Assembly (NCBI GenBank): GCA_944390145.1
Contig: CALXOY010000028.1
Coordinates: 1-42,773 of the forward strand
DNA length: 42,773 bases
Origin: an uncultured Duodenibacillus sp.
GTDB lineage: Bacteria > Pseudomonadota > Gammaproteobacteria > Burkholderiales > Burkholderiaceae_F
Reading direction: 5' to 3'
Shown here: one piece after another, positions 34,030 through 42,773 of the stretch
How positions within the stretch are numbered: position 1 is the first letter of the stretch
Layout of the letters: each line of letters begins with the position of its first letter
Notes under the pieces: model-generated
Told to the model about the DNA's origin: nothing
Database searches by the model: none
Seen by the model: the letters and a program-made list of their open reading frames with translations, nothing else
Translations under genes and position numbers: made by a program

Positions 34030-36038
34030 ATCCCCACCGGATCGATTTCAATCGTCCACTGCGTGCCGGCGTCCCGCGCATCCGGCTGGGAAAGCGCCTG
34101 CAGCCAGACCGATAAAAAGGCATGCAGCCGCGCCCGTGAAGCCGATTCCACCAACAGCTGCCCCCTCTCCCAGTCCTTCAGGCGCATCAGCGGCATCGGA
34201 ACAGGCTCATAGACTATCACATCGCGACTGTCGAGCCCCTCAGCCTTCTCCTTGGCCCTGCGCAGGAACCCCATGGTTCTGTCGAGCGTTCTTGCCTGCG
34301 CGAGCAGCAGAGCCTGCCGGCAAAAAGGCGGCGACGCGCTTTCCTTGCGGTCCTTGAGCAGCCGCGCGGCAAATTTCTCGTAGTTCTGCGCCATGAGGTC
34401 GGCGTACATCGGATGGTTCGGGAAGCGGGTCTGGATGAGCACGCGCCCGGGGCGTTCGGCGCGCCCGGCGCGTCCTGCCACCTGCATGAGCGTTGCATAG
34501 AGCCGCTCCTCGGCTCTCACATCGGGACTCACCAGCTGGGCATCGGCATTGAGCACCACCACAAGGCTCACGCGCTTGAAGTCATGCCCCTTGGCGATCA
34601 TCTGGGTGCCGACCACGATATCGACGTCTCCGGCATGCACCGCCTTGAAGGCGGATTCGGCAGCCGACTTGCTGCGCACGCTGTCCCTGTCAATGCGCAA
34701 CAGACGGGCTTCAGGCCACAGGGCGGCGATCGCCTCCTCAATGCGCTGGGTGCCAGTGCCGACGGGAAGAATCTCCGCGTTGCCGCAGACGGGGCAGTGC
34801 GATGGCACTTCGTAGCGGGTGCCGCAGTGGTGGCAGACCAAACGATGTTCGGCCTTGTGATAGACGGTAAAGCCCGAACAATGCACGCAGCGGCTCACCC
34901 AGCCGCAGGCCGTGCAGGAAATCACCGGGGCGTAGCCACGCCGGTTGATGAAGATGAGCACCTGGCCGCCCGCGGCGATGGCTTCGGTGACGGCGTCCTT
35001 GACGAGCGGCGCAAACACTTCAGGCCTGCGCTGCGAGACATCCACCAGCTGCATCTGCGGCAGGTGCGCCGCGGCAACAGCGCGATGCGTCAGTTTGAGA
35101 AGCCGGTAGCTGCCTTTGAGAACCTGCTGCCATGTTTCAAGCGAAGGGGTTGCAGAACCCAGCACACAGGCAATCTTGTTGTCAAAGGCGCGCTTGACGG
35201 CCACGTCGCGCGCGGAAAACCGCATGCCGTCGCCGCCCTTGTAGCTTGCATCATGCTCCTCGTCAACAATAACCAGAGCAAGCTTTTTGAAGCTCGAAAA
35301 CACCGCGAGCCGGGTTCCCACCAGAATCCTCGCCCTGCCCTCATGCAGAGCCAGCCAGCTGCGTGCCCGCTCGAGCTGCGTGAGATTGGAGTGCAGCGTC
35401 ACCACGGCGGTGTCGGAAAAGCGTCCTCTCACGCGCGCCTCAAGCTGCGGCGTGAGATTGATCTCCGGCACAAGAAGCATCACCTGAGCTTCAGGATCTG
35501 CGGCCAGCGTGCTTTCGATGATGTGCAGATAGACCTCGGTTTTGCCCGATCCCGTCACGCCAAAGAGCAGAAAAGGTGAATAGCCAGTGCTCGAGGACAC
35601 AGCCTGCGCGGCGCTTTTCTGCTCGTCGTTGAGTTCCGGCGCCGGTTCATGCTTGATTTTTTTCTGCTTGAGCTCGCGAAGCCTCTGCAGACGCTTGTCA
35701 TACGCAGGAGTCGGAGGCTGCCGGAAGAAAGCCGGAAGCGCCGACAATGCCGCCTCGCCCCGGGGCCGCAGATAATAGTCGGCCGCAAAGTCCATCATTG
35801 CAAGCCACTCGGCGCTCAAAGGGGCCACTTCGTTAAAGACCCTGATCACGCTGCGCAGGCGTCCGGTCTCCAGCTGCGTCGTCTCGGAGACGCCCGTCAC
35901 AATGCCGACCGTCTTGCGTTTTCCCAGCGGCACCAGAACGCGGTCGCCTTTTTGCGGCACGGGATTGTCCCCGAGCATGTAGTCGAGCTCCGGCAAAGGA
36001 GCATCGACAATCACCTTGACAAACAACGACGACGTCAT
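34026..36038 (-). CDS. priA: Primosomal replication restart helicase PriA
   Basis: This is a 670-residue superfamily 2 3'-5' helicase that reloads the replisome at stalled forks. The N-terminal DNA-binding domain (about 1-110) starts SLFVKVIVDAPLPELDYMLGD. Walker A is GVTGSGKTEVY and the DEAH-type box is DEEHDASYKGGDGMRFSARD. Eight zinc-binding cysteines form four CxxC pairs (CTAC, CVHC, CHHC, CPVC). The last motifs include GTQMIAKGHDFKRVSLVVV and QVAGRAGRAERPG. I use ATG at 36038; TTG at 36044 is possible, and neither has a strong ribosome site. Its upstream region carries the DnaA-box cluster described separately. The stop overlaps the promoter of tRNA-Arg. Confidence 0.96.
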   Translation of the reverse strand: MTSSLFVKVIVDAPLPELDYMLGDNPVPQKGDRVLVPLGKRKTVGIVTGVSETTQLETGRLRSVIRVFNEVAPLSAEWLAMMDFAADYYLRPRGEAALSALPAFFRQPPTPAYDKRLQRLRELKQKKIKHEPAPELNDEQKSAAQAVSSSTGYSPFLLFGVTGSGKTEVYLHIIESTLAADPEAQVMLLVPEINLTPQLEARVRGRFSDTAVVTLHSNLTQLERARSWLALHEGRARILVGTRLAVFSSFKKLALVIVDEEHDASYKGGDGMRFSARDVAVKRAFDNKIACVLGSATPSLETWQQVLKGSYRLLKLTHRAVAAAHLPQMQLVDVSQRRPEVFAPLVKDAVTEAIAAGGQVLIFINRRGYAPVISCTACGWVSRCVHCSGFTVYHKAEHRLVCHHCGTRYEVPSHCPVCGNAEILPVGTGTQRIEEAIAALWPEARLLRIDRDSVRSKSAAESAFKAVHAGDVDIVVGTQMIAKGHDFKRVSLVVVLNADAQLVSPDVRAEERLYATLMQVAGRAGRAERPGRVLIQTRFPNHPMYADLMAQNYEKFAARLLKDRKESASPPFCRQALLLAQARTLDRTMGFLRRAKEKAEGLDSRDVIVYEPVPMPLMRLKDWERGQLLVESASRARLHAFLSVWLQALSQPDARDAGTQWTIEIDPVGI

Positions 36039-36078
36039 GGCCAATCGACGGAAATTCCGGTCCGGCGTGCGCCGCCGG

Positions 36079-36303
36079 CCTGTGGATAACTTTGTGGAAA
36101 ACGCTTCTTTCGCCTGCAGGCAAAGGGATTTCAGACGAAATGCCCCTTGTGGGGTACAACGAAAGTTTGACTAAAAATTCTGTTTAAAATCAATTGGTTA
36201 CAAAATTTTATCGAGGGAAAAGCCCTTCTTAAGAGGGGCTTTTCCTTGCGCTGCAGCTGTGATCAACCCTGTGGATAACTTTGTGGAAAAGAATTTTTCC
36301 ACA
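36079..36303. other. DnaA-box cluster with AT-rich core, candidate oriC or DnaA-controlled region
   Basis: Five near-consensus DnaA boxes occur in the 303-bp gap between priA and hemE: TGTGGATAA at 36081-36089 and 36270-36278 (perfect complement of TTATCCACA), TGTGGAAAA at 36093-36101 and 36282-36290, and TTTTCCACA in reverse at 36295-36303. The first four form an identical 23-bp block, at 36079-36101 and 36268-36290, whose copies start 189 bp apart. Between them 36167-36212 is very AT-rich and a 30-nt palindrome lies at 36216-36245. The remainder of the gap holds no gene. hemE lies next to oriC in some Alphaproteobacteria. Whether this is the origin is inference. Confidence 0.6.
36216..36245 (-). 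terminator. Near-perfect 30-nt palindrome, probable terminator of hemE
   Basis: GGAAAAGCCC and GGGCTTTTCC pair outside a TCTTAAGA centre, with a single T-G wobble. On the minus strand the stem ends in CTTTTCC. It lies 97 nt after the hemE stop and within the DnaA-box region, so a structural role there is also possible. Confidence 0.7.
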
Positions 36304-36341
36304 ACTTCTTGGGGCTTCCTGCAGCCTCTGACACTAGAGCG

Positions 36342-37412
36342 TTAGAGCTCGTGCATCCGGCGTGAATACGTGTGCACTTCATCGACAAGAATGCGCACCG
36401 CCTCAGGGTCGGTGTGCTGGTTGATGCCGTGGCCGAGGTTAAAGACATGGCCGCCTTTTCCAACAGGGCCGAAGGAGTCGATGACGCGGCGCACTTCGCG
36501 CCGGATGGCCGCTTCATCGGCAAAAAGCACCGCCGGATCCAAATTGCCCTGCAGACTCACAGCATCGTTGACTCTGCGGCGCGCCTTGGCAAGATTTACC
36601 GTCCAGTCAAGTCCGACGCAATCCGCACCGCAGGCGGCCATCTGCTCAAGCCACAAACCGCCACCCTTGGTAAAGATGATCACCGGCACTTTCTGTCCGT
36701 CATGCTCGTGGATCAGGCCGTCGATAATCTGCTTCATGTACCGGAGGCTGAAGCGCTCAAAGCAGCCGTCGGCAAGCGCCCCGCCCCAGGTGTCAAAAAC
36801 CTGCAGCGCCTGGGTCCCGGCCTTGATCTGTGCGTTGAGATAGGCCGTCACCGCCCGTGCATTCACGTCAAGGATGCGCTCGAGCAGATCCGGGCGCGTG
36901 TACATCATCTTTTTGACCGTTGCGAAGTCCTTGGAGCTGCCGCCCTCAATCATGTAGCAGGCAAGCGTAAAGGGGGAGCCGGAAAAACCGATGAGCGGCA
37001 CGCGGTTGTTCAATTCGCGGCGGATCACCCGCACCGCCTCGGTGACATAGCCCAGCGTCTCCTCCATATCCGGCACGTCGAGCGCGGCCACAGCCTCTTC
37101 GCTTTGCACAGGCTTGGCAAAGACGGGGCCTTCGCCGGCCACAAAGCTCAAACCCAGCCCCATGGCGTCGGGCACGGTCAGAATATCCGAAAAAAGAATG
37201 GCGGCGTCCAGACCGAAGCGATCCACCGGCTGCAGCGTCACCTCACAGGCCGCTTCAGGACACTTGGCAAGCGCCAGAAAAGAGCCCAGCCGCGCACGCG
37301 TAGCGTTGTATTCCGGCAGGTAGCGTCCGGCCTGGCGCATGAGCCATACGGGGGTATAGTCGGTCTGTTCGCGCTTGAGCGCACGCAAAAAGGTATCGTT
37401 GATCGGTTTCAT
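36342..37412 (-). CDS. hemE: Uroporphyrinogen decarboxylase
   Basis: From ATG at 37412 the protein is 356 residues, the normal HemE length; the frame continues to 37511, but those residues are not conserved. The signature [15 protein letters not shown] follows shortly after the start. The second active-site segment [18 protein letters not shown], the [11 protein letters not shown] loop and the C-terminal [16 protein letters not shown] are all present. The enzyme decarboxylates uroporphyrinogen III to coproporphyrinogen III in haem synthesis, which supplies the cytochromes and globin encoded here. The start codon shares two bases with the start of the divergent DUF167 gene. Confidence 0.97.
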   Translation of the reverse strand: MKPINDTFLRALKREQTDYTPVWLMRQAGRYLPEYNATRARLGSFLALAKCPEAACEVTLQPVDRFGLDAAILFSDILTVPDAMGLGLSFVAGEGPVFAKPVQSEEAVAALDVPDMEETLGYVTEAVRVIRRELNNRVPLIGFSGSPFTLACYMIEGGSSKDFATVKKMMYTRPDLLERILDVNARAVTAYLNAQIKAGTQALQVFDTWGGALADGCFERFSLRYMKQIIDGLIHEHDGQKVPVIIFTKGGGLWLEQMAACGADCVGLDWTVNLAKARRRVNDAVSLQGNLDPAVLFADEAAIRREVRRVIDSFGPVGKGGHVFNLGHGINQHTDPEAVRILVDEVHTYSRRMHEL

Positions 37413-37770
37413 GTCCAAAAAAATTCCAAGCGTCCGAGAAAGCACGGATTCTGACACACCCAAGCTTTGTTCTTGGTTAAAAGAGGATGCCGCAGGCGTC
37501 ATCCTGTGCATTCACGCACGACCGGGTGCGAAAAAAGATGCGGTGGCAGGAGTTTTTGACGGGAGGCTGAAGGTTGCGCTTGCCGCGCCTCCTGTTGACG
37601 GGAAGGCCAACGCCCGGCTTTGTGCGTTTCTTGCCGAAAAGCTCGGGCTGTCCAAATCCTCCCTCAAGCTGGTCTCAGGCGAAACCAGCCGGGATAAACG
37701 CGTTCGTGCGGCAGGCATTGACATTAAAGCCGTCTACGCCGCACTGAACCCGCTCACGATCAGCGGATGA
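37411..37770 (+). CDS. DUF167 (YggU family) protein
   Basis: From ATG at 37411 the protein is 119 residues. A variable, polar N-terminus (about 1-22) precedes the YggU/DUF167 core: [36 protein letters not shown] and [17 protein letters not shown]. The family is small, widespread and of unknown biochemical role. No other in-frame ATG exists; an upstream TTG at 37375 would run deep into hemE. No good ribosome site is visible. The ATG overlaps the hemE ATG on the other strand, and the 3' end overlaps the universal stress protein gene by 11 nt. Confidence 0.85.
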   Translation: MSKKIPSVRESTDSDTPKLCSWLKEDAAGVILCIHARPGAKKDAVAGVFDGRLKVALAAPPVDGKANARLCAFLAEKLGLSKSSLKLVSGETSRDKRVRAAGIDIKAVYAALNPLTISG

Positions 37771-38176
37771 CGAGAACCGGACGGTCGGCCTCGGCAAGCG
37801 TCTTCTGCGTTTCAGAGCCGAGAAAGAGGCTGCCCAGAGAGCTCAGGCCGCGGCTTGCCATCACAATGAAGCGTGCATCGTAGCGAAGTGCAACGCGAAG
37901 AATTCCCTCGTGCGGGGAGTCGGCGTGCTCGGCGACGAGCTTGTAGGGAACGCCGCTGGCCTCCGCCTCTTCAGCGATCGTCTGCAGACGATCGCGCACA
38001 TCCTGCGGTTCGCCCTCCAGACCGTTTTCCGGCGCGTCGCCCTTGACAACCGTTACGCCAAGCAGCGGCAGCCCCATTGTCTTGGCCAGCTCGACAGCCG
38101 TGGTGATTCCCTTTTCCGACAGGCTGCTGCCGTCTGTGCAAACCTGAATGACGTCCGTGAAATCTTGTGCATCCAT
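37760..38176 (-). CDS. Universal stress protein (UspA family)
   Basis: This 138-residue single-domain protein has the Usp nucleotide-binding fold. The N-terminal strand IQVCTDGSSLSEKG is followed by a mid segment with VVKGDAP, and the C-terminal ATP-binding motif MASRGLSSLGSLFLGSETQKTL fits the G-x2-G-x9-G-S/T pattern. It ends RPVLVIR, as usual. The ATP motif suggests the nucleotide-binding subgroup; its precise role is unknown. GGAG lies about 9 nt before the ATG. The gene lies between the DUF167 gene and the end of the atp operon. Confidence 0.9.
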   Translation of the reverse strand: MDAQDFTDVIQVCTDGSSLSEKGITTAVELAKTMGLPLLGVTVVKGDAPENGLEGEPQDVRDRLQTIAEEAEASGVPYKLVAEHADSPHEGILRVALRYDARFIVMASRGLSSLGSLFLGSETQKTLAEADRPVLVIR

Positions 38177-38282
38177 TGAGATGCTCCTTTTTTCTAAAAA
38201 TCGAATCGAACCGGATGCCGCCCCGTGAGCGGCGCGCCTTCGAATGCTAACGCAAGCCCGAGGAGCGTGTCACGTGCCGGAC

Positions 38283-38348
38283 AAAAGAAAAACGGCCTTT
38301 TGCCGGACTCGCACCCTGCTGCTGGCAGAGCGCAGTCGGAAAAGGCCG
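38283..38348 (-). terminator. Terminator of the atp operon
   Basis: On the minus strand CGGCCTTTT pairs with AAAAGGCCG, extended by CCG/CGG and ACT/AGT pairings, then a T-rich run (TTTTTCTTTT). It starts about 37 nt after the atpC stop and before the universal stress protein gene. Confidence 0.88.
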
Positions 38349-38385
38349 CTTCTCAAGCAAGGCGCTTTCACGCCGTTGCACACGG

Positions 38386-38796
38386 TCAGTGCCGCATACG
38401 CTTGATGTAGGCGATCTGAGCAGCCAGCGCTGCCATGGTCGCCTCGAGCTTGGCAATCTCCATATTGCTCTGCGCCTTGGCGCGGTGAAGCTTCGCCTCT
38501 TCGAGAGCCTGCTTCGCCTTGGCTTCATCGAGATCCTTGCTGCGGATGGCCGTGTCGGCAAGAACCGTCACGCGGTCGGGCTGCACCTCAAGGATGCCGC
38601 CTGCAACAAACACATTCTCCTGCGTCCCGTCCTCGGCCGTGATGCGCACGGCGCCCGGACGAATACGGGTGATCAGGGGAACGTGTCCGGGCAGAATGCC
38701 GAGCTCACCTTCCTGACCGGGCAAAGCCACAAACTTGGCCTGTCCGGAGAAGATGCCCTCCTCCGCGCTGACGACGTCAACAAAAATCGTAGCCAT
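38386..38796 (-). CDS. atpC: ATP synthase epsilon subunit
   Basis: The 136-residue protein has the epsilon layout: a beta-sandwich N-terminal half ([61 protein letters not shown]) and a helical C-terminal half (about 90-136). It belongs to the F1 rotor stalk and limits ATP hydrolysis. It is the last gene of the atp operon, 79 nt after atpD, and is followed by a strong terminator. Confidence 0.96.
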   Translation of the reverse strand: MATIFVDVVSAEEGIFSGQAKFVALPGQEGELGILPGHVPLITRIRPGAVRITAEDGTQENVFVAGGILEVQPDRVTVLADTAIRSKDLDEAKAKQALEEAKLHRAKAQSNMEIAKLEATMAALAAQIAYIKRMRH

Positions 38797-38875
38797 AGAT
38801 TGCTCCGTTAAATCGGCTGAAAGCCGGCCGGAAGCGGGACGCTAGGAAGCGGACCGCCTCCGAAATGAGCCGGGA

Positions 38876-40309
<1,434 letters not shown>

Positions 40310-41194
40310 TTAAGACACGGCGGCGGCACCACCGACGATTTCGGTGATTTCCTTCGTAATGCCGGCCTGACGGGTCTTGTTATAGACGAGCTGCAGTTCA
40401 CCAATCAGCTTCTTGGCATTGTCCGATGCGGCCTTCATGGCCACCATGCGGGCTGACTGCTCGGAAGCCATGTTTTCTGCAACCGACGAATAAATCAAAG
40501 CTTCGACGTAGCGCTTGAGCAATTCGTCGAGCACGGTCTGCGCGTCCGGTTCGTAGATGTAGTCCCACGAATACGCAGGCTTCTTTTCCCCGAGGGATGC
40601 GAGCTTGTCGTCGGTAAGCGGCAAAAGCTGCTCAATGACCGGTTCCTGCTTCATCGCATTGATAAAGCGCGAGTAGGCAAGATACACGCAATCCACCTTG
40701 CCCTGCGCGTACGCATCAAGCTGTACGCGGATAGCGCCCAGCAGGCGTTCCAACTGGGGGCGGTCACCAAGCTGCACTGCCTGGCTGACGACTTCGAGAC
40801 CGGCATGACCGCAGAACGCAACAGCCTTGTTGCCGATTGCGGTGACCTGCATGGTCTTGCCCTGTTCCCGAAGCTCAAGGGACTTGTGCAGAACCTGGCG
40901 CTGAATGTTCGTATTCAGCGCGCCGGCCAGACCCTTGTCCGTGGTCACCATGATGAGCGCAACCTTTCCGGTCTGAGCCTTGTGCTTGACGAGGAACGGA
41001 TGGGTGTAGTCCACCCGTGCGTCCGCCAGATGCGCGATGATGTTGCGAATCTTGTCGGCGTACGGGCGGGCTGCGCGCATACGATCCTGAGCCTTACGCA
41101 TCTTCGAGGCCGCCACCATTTCCATCGCCTTGGTGATCTTGCGCGTGTTTTGCACGCTCTTGATCTTTCCGCGAATTTCCTTTGTACTAGGCAT
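40310..41194 (-). CDS. atpG: ATP synthase gamma subunit
   Basis: The 294-residue central rotor subunit starts [20 protein letters not shown], where the N-terminal helix and [15 protein letters not shown] are diagnostic, and includes ITTDKGLAG-like [15 protein letters not shown]. The C-terminal helix [22 protein letters not shown] and [19 protein letters not shown] complete the coiled coil that turns in the F1 head. It lies between atpA and atpD, with spacers of about 30 nt. Confidence 0.97.
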   Translation of the reverse strand: MPSTKEIRGKIKSVQNTRKITKAMEMVAASKMRKAQDRMRAARPYADKIRNIIAHLADARVDYTHPFLVKHKAQTGKVALIMVTTDKGLAGALNTNIQRQVLHKSLELREQGKTMQVTAIGNKAVAFCGHAGLEVVSQAVQLGDRPQLERLLGAIRVQLDAYAQGKVDCVYLAYSRFINAMKQEPVIEQLLPLTDDKLASLGEKKPAYSWDYIYEPDAQTVLDELLKRYVEALIYSSVAENMASEQSARMVAMKAASDNAKKLIGELQLVYNKTRQAGITKEITEIVGGAAAVS

Positions 41195-41223
41195 GAGGTC
41201 CTCTCAGAGTGTATTGGTGCCGG

Positions 41224-42765
41224 TTACCATGCACCGTTCTTCTTGAACTCTTCAATGGCAGACTTCATGAGGGCGCTGTCTTCCTTGGACAGCTCCTTCT
41301 TCTGCTCAATGCGTTCAACCAGATCTGCATGGTGCTGCTGCAGGTACTCGCGCATGGCGCGTTCGCACTTGAGAGCGTCCTTGACGGACACATCATCGAA
41401 TGCACCCATTTCAACAGCGTAAAGCGTCACAGCTTCTTCCCAAACCTGCAGGGGCTGGTACTGGGGCTGCTTCATCAATTCGGTCACCACACGGCCGCGT
41501 TCAAGCTGCTTGCGGGTGGCTTCGTCCAGGTCGCTGGCGAACTGAGCAAATGCCGCCAGTTCACGGTACTGGGCCAGCGCCAGACGCACGCCGCCGCCGA
41601 GCTTCTTGATGACCTTCGTCTGAGCGGCGCCGCCCACACGGGACACCGAGATGCCGGGGTTGATGGCGGGACGCACACCAGCGTTGAACAGGTCGGTTTC
41701 AAGGAAGATCTGGCCGTCGGTAATCGAAATCACGTTCGTCGGAACGAACGCGGTCACGTCGCCGGCCTGCGTTTCAATGATCGGCAGAGCGGTCATCGAA
41801 CCCGTCTTGCCCTTGACAGCGCCTTTCGTGAAGCGTTCCACGTAGGTCGCGTTGACGCGGGCGGCGCGTTCGAGCAGACGGGAGTGCAGGTAGAACACGT
41901 CGCCGGGATAGGCTTCGCGTCCCGGCGGACGACGCAGCAGCAGCGAAATCTGGCGGTATGCCCAGGCCTGCTTGGTCAAGTCGTCGTAAACGATCAGGCT
42001 GTCCTGGCCGCGGTCGCGGAAGTATTCGCCCATCGTTGCGCCGGCGTACGGAGCAATGTACTGAAGGGCGGCCGATTCGGAAGCCGTGGCGGCCACAACG
42101 ATCGTGTATTCCAGCGCGCCGTGCTCTTCGAGCTGACGAACCACGTTGGCAATCGTCGAGGCCTTCTGACCGATGGCGACGTACACGCAGATCAGATCCT
42201 TGCCCTTCTGGTTGATGATCGTGTCAATGGCGATGGCGGTCTTGCCGGTCTGGCGGTCGCCGATGATCAGCTCACGCTGGCCGCGGCCGATCGGGATCAT
42301 GGCATCGATGGACTTCAGACCCGTCTGAACCGGCTGGCTCACGGACTGACGTTCGATCACGCCCGGGGCGACCTTTTCCACCACGTCGTACTCCTCAGTC
42401 TCAATCGGACCCTTGCCGTCAATCGGCTGGCCGAGAGCGTTCACCACGCGGCCGATCAGAGCCGGGCCGACGGGAACGGAGAGGATGCGGCCGGTGGTCT
42501 TCACCGTATCGCCTTCAGAAATATGTTCGTAGTTACCGAGAATCACAGCGCCGACGGAATCGCGTTCGAGGTTGAGCGCGAGGCCGTAGGTATTGCCGGG
42601 AAACTCCAGCATTTCGCCCTGCATCACGTCGTGCAGACCGTGCACACGGCAAATACCGTCGGTCACCGAAACCACGGTGCCCTGGGTACGGAGATCAGCC
42701 GAAACCCCGAGGCCTTCGATTCGCTGCTTCAGCAGTTCGCTGATTTCACTAGGATTAAGTTGCAT
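41224..42765 (-). CDS. atpA: ATP synthase alpha subunit
   Basis: The 513-residue non-catalytic nucleotide-binding F1 subunit starts [16 protein letters not shown] and has Walker A GDRQTGKT (169-176). Family segments are [51 protein letters not shown] across the Walker B region, and [20 protein letters not shown]. It ends FKKNGAW. The gene is complete; its ribosome site is cut by the window end, where upstream atp genes would lie. Confidence 0.98.
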   Translation of the reverse strand: MQLNPSEISELLKQRIEGLGVSADLRTQGTVVSVTDGICRVHGLHDVMQGEMLEFPGNTYGLALNLERDSVGAVILGNYEHISEGDTVKTTGRILSVPVGPALIGRVVNALGQPIDGKGPIETEEYDVVEKVAPGVIERQSVSQPVQTGLKSIDAMIPIGRGQRELIIGDRQTGKTAIAIDTIINQKGKDLICVYVAIGQKASTIANVVRQLEEHGALEYTIVVAATASESAALQYIAPYAGATMGEYFRDRGQDSLIVYDDLTKQAWAYRQISLLLRRPPGREAYPGDVFYLHSRLLERAARVNATYVERFTKGAVKGKTGSMTALPIIETQAGDVTAFVPTNVISITDGQIFLETDLFNAGVRPAINPGISVSRVGGAAQTKVIKKLGGGVRLALAQYRELAAFAQFASDLDEATRKQLERGRVVTELMKQPQYQPLQVWEEAVTLYAVEMGAFDDVSVKDALKCERAMREYLQQHHADLVERIEQKKELSKEDSALMKSAIEEFKKNGAW

Positions 42766-42773
42766 TCTTAGAG

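Noticed and set aside
37375-37410. N-terminal extension of the DUF167 gene from TTG at 37375
   Set aside because: The added 12 residues lie wholly inside hemE, show no ribosome site and are not part of the family core.
41209-42771. 520-residue open frame opposite atpA, and a similar 470-residue frame opposite atpD
   Set aside because: Both are complements of ATP synthase genes with strong codon bias, which leaves the opposite frame open; neither shows a recognisable motif.

Overview
The window is a stretch of bacterial chromosome from a GC-rich Gram-negative, most likely a betaproteobacterium of the order Burkholderiales. The Sutterella/Parasutterella group is my best guess, from gene order and protein style rather than from any search. 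Supporting signs are CydP upstream of cydAB, YaeQ, the DUF971-ubiE-Tim44-like order, priA-hemE close to the ATP synthase genes, a FadL/OmpP1 porin and a secreted C69 dipeptidase. I see no prophage, insertion sequence, CRISPR array or rRNA operon. Coding is dense and most of it is core metabolism.

Left third (1-13.4 kb): tRNA-Tyr with a near-consensus promoter; a small membrane protein; a secreted Pro/His-rich protein; and an overlapping pair made of an unusual AAA+ (bacterial enhancer-binding-protein-like) regulator and an alpha/beta hydrolase. A perfect 22-bp palindrome lies at the regulator's 5' end. Divergent from it is a cytochrome bd operon (cydP-cydA-cydB-cydX-ybgE) that ends in a truncated hemoglobin gene and a strong terminator. 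Then follow yaeQ with an AEC-family carrier, a FadL-type porin, a small DUF4870-like membrane protein and a secreted C69 dipeptidase with an added calcium-loop C-terminal domain.

Middle (13.4-28 kb): polyphosphate kinase with an Ala/Lys-rich N-terminal tail; a divergent OmpR/QseC-type two-component system whose promoter carries direct repeats over the -35 position; a DegP/Do protease; a DctA-type dicarboxylate carrier; and a complete RND efflux operon (adaptor, pump, outer-membrane channel, TetR regulator). A 16-bp inverted repeat sits on the start-point region of the efflux promoter.

Right third (28-42.8 kb): glmS and glmU (UDP-GlcNAc synthesis), a Tim44-like protein, ubiE and DUF971, tRNA-Arg(CCG), priA, hemE, a DUF167 gene, a universal stress protein, and atpC, atpD, atpG and atpA of the ATP synthase operon. 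The atpA reading frame is complete; upstream atp genes lie beyond the window.

The most notable non-coding signal is the roughly 300-bp space between priA and hemE. It holds five close matches to DnaA boxes, including an exact 23-bp direct repeat 189 bp apart, which flank an AT-rich stretch and a palindromic terminator. This looks like a replication origin or a DnaA-controlled locus. The second is the regulator at 2345-3676, which keeps Walker A and the Fis-type helix-turn-helix but lacks the sigma-54 contact loop and the Walker B glutamate.
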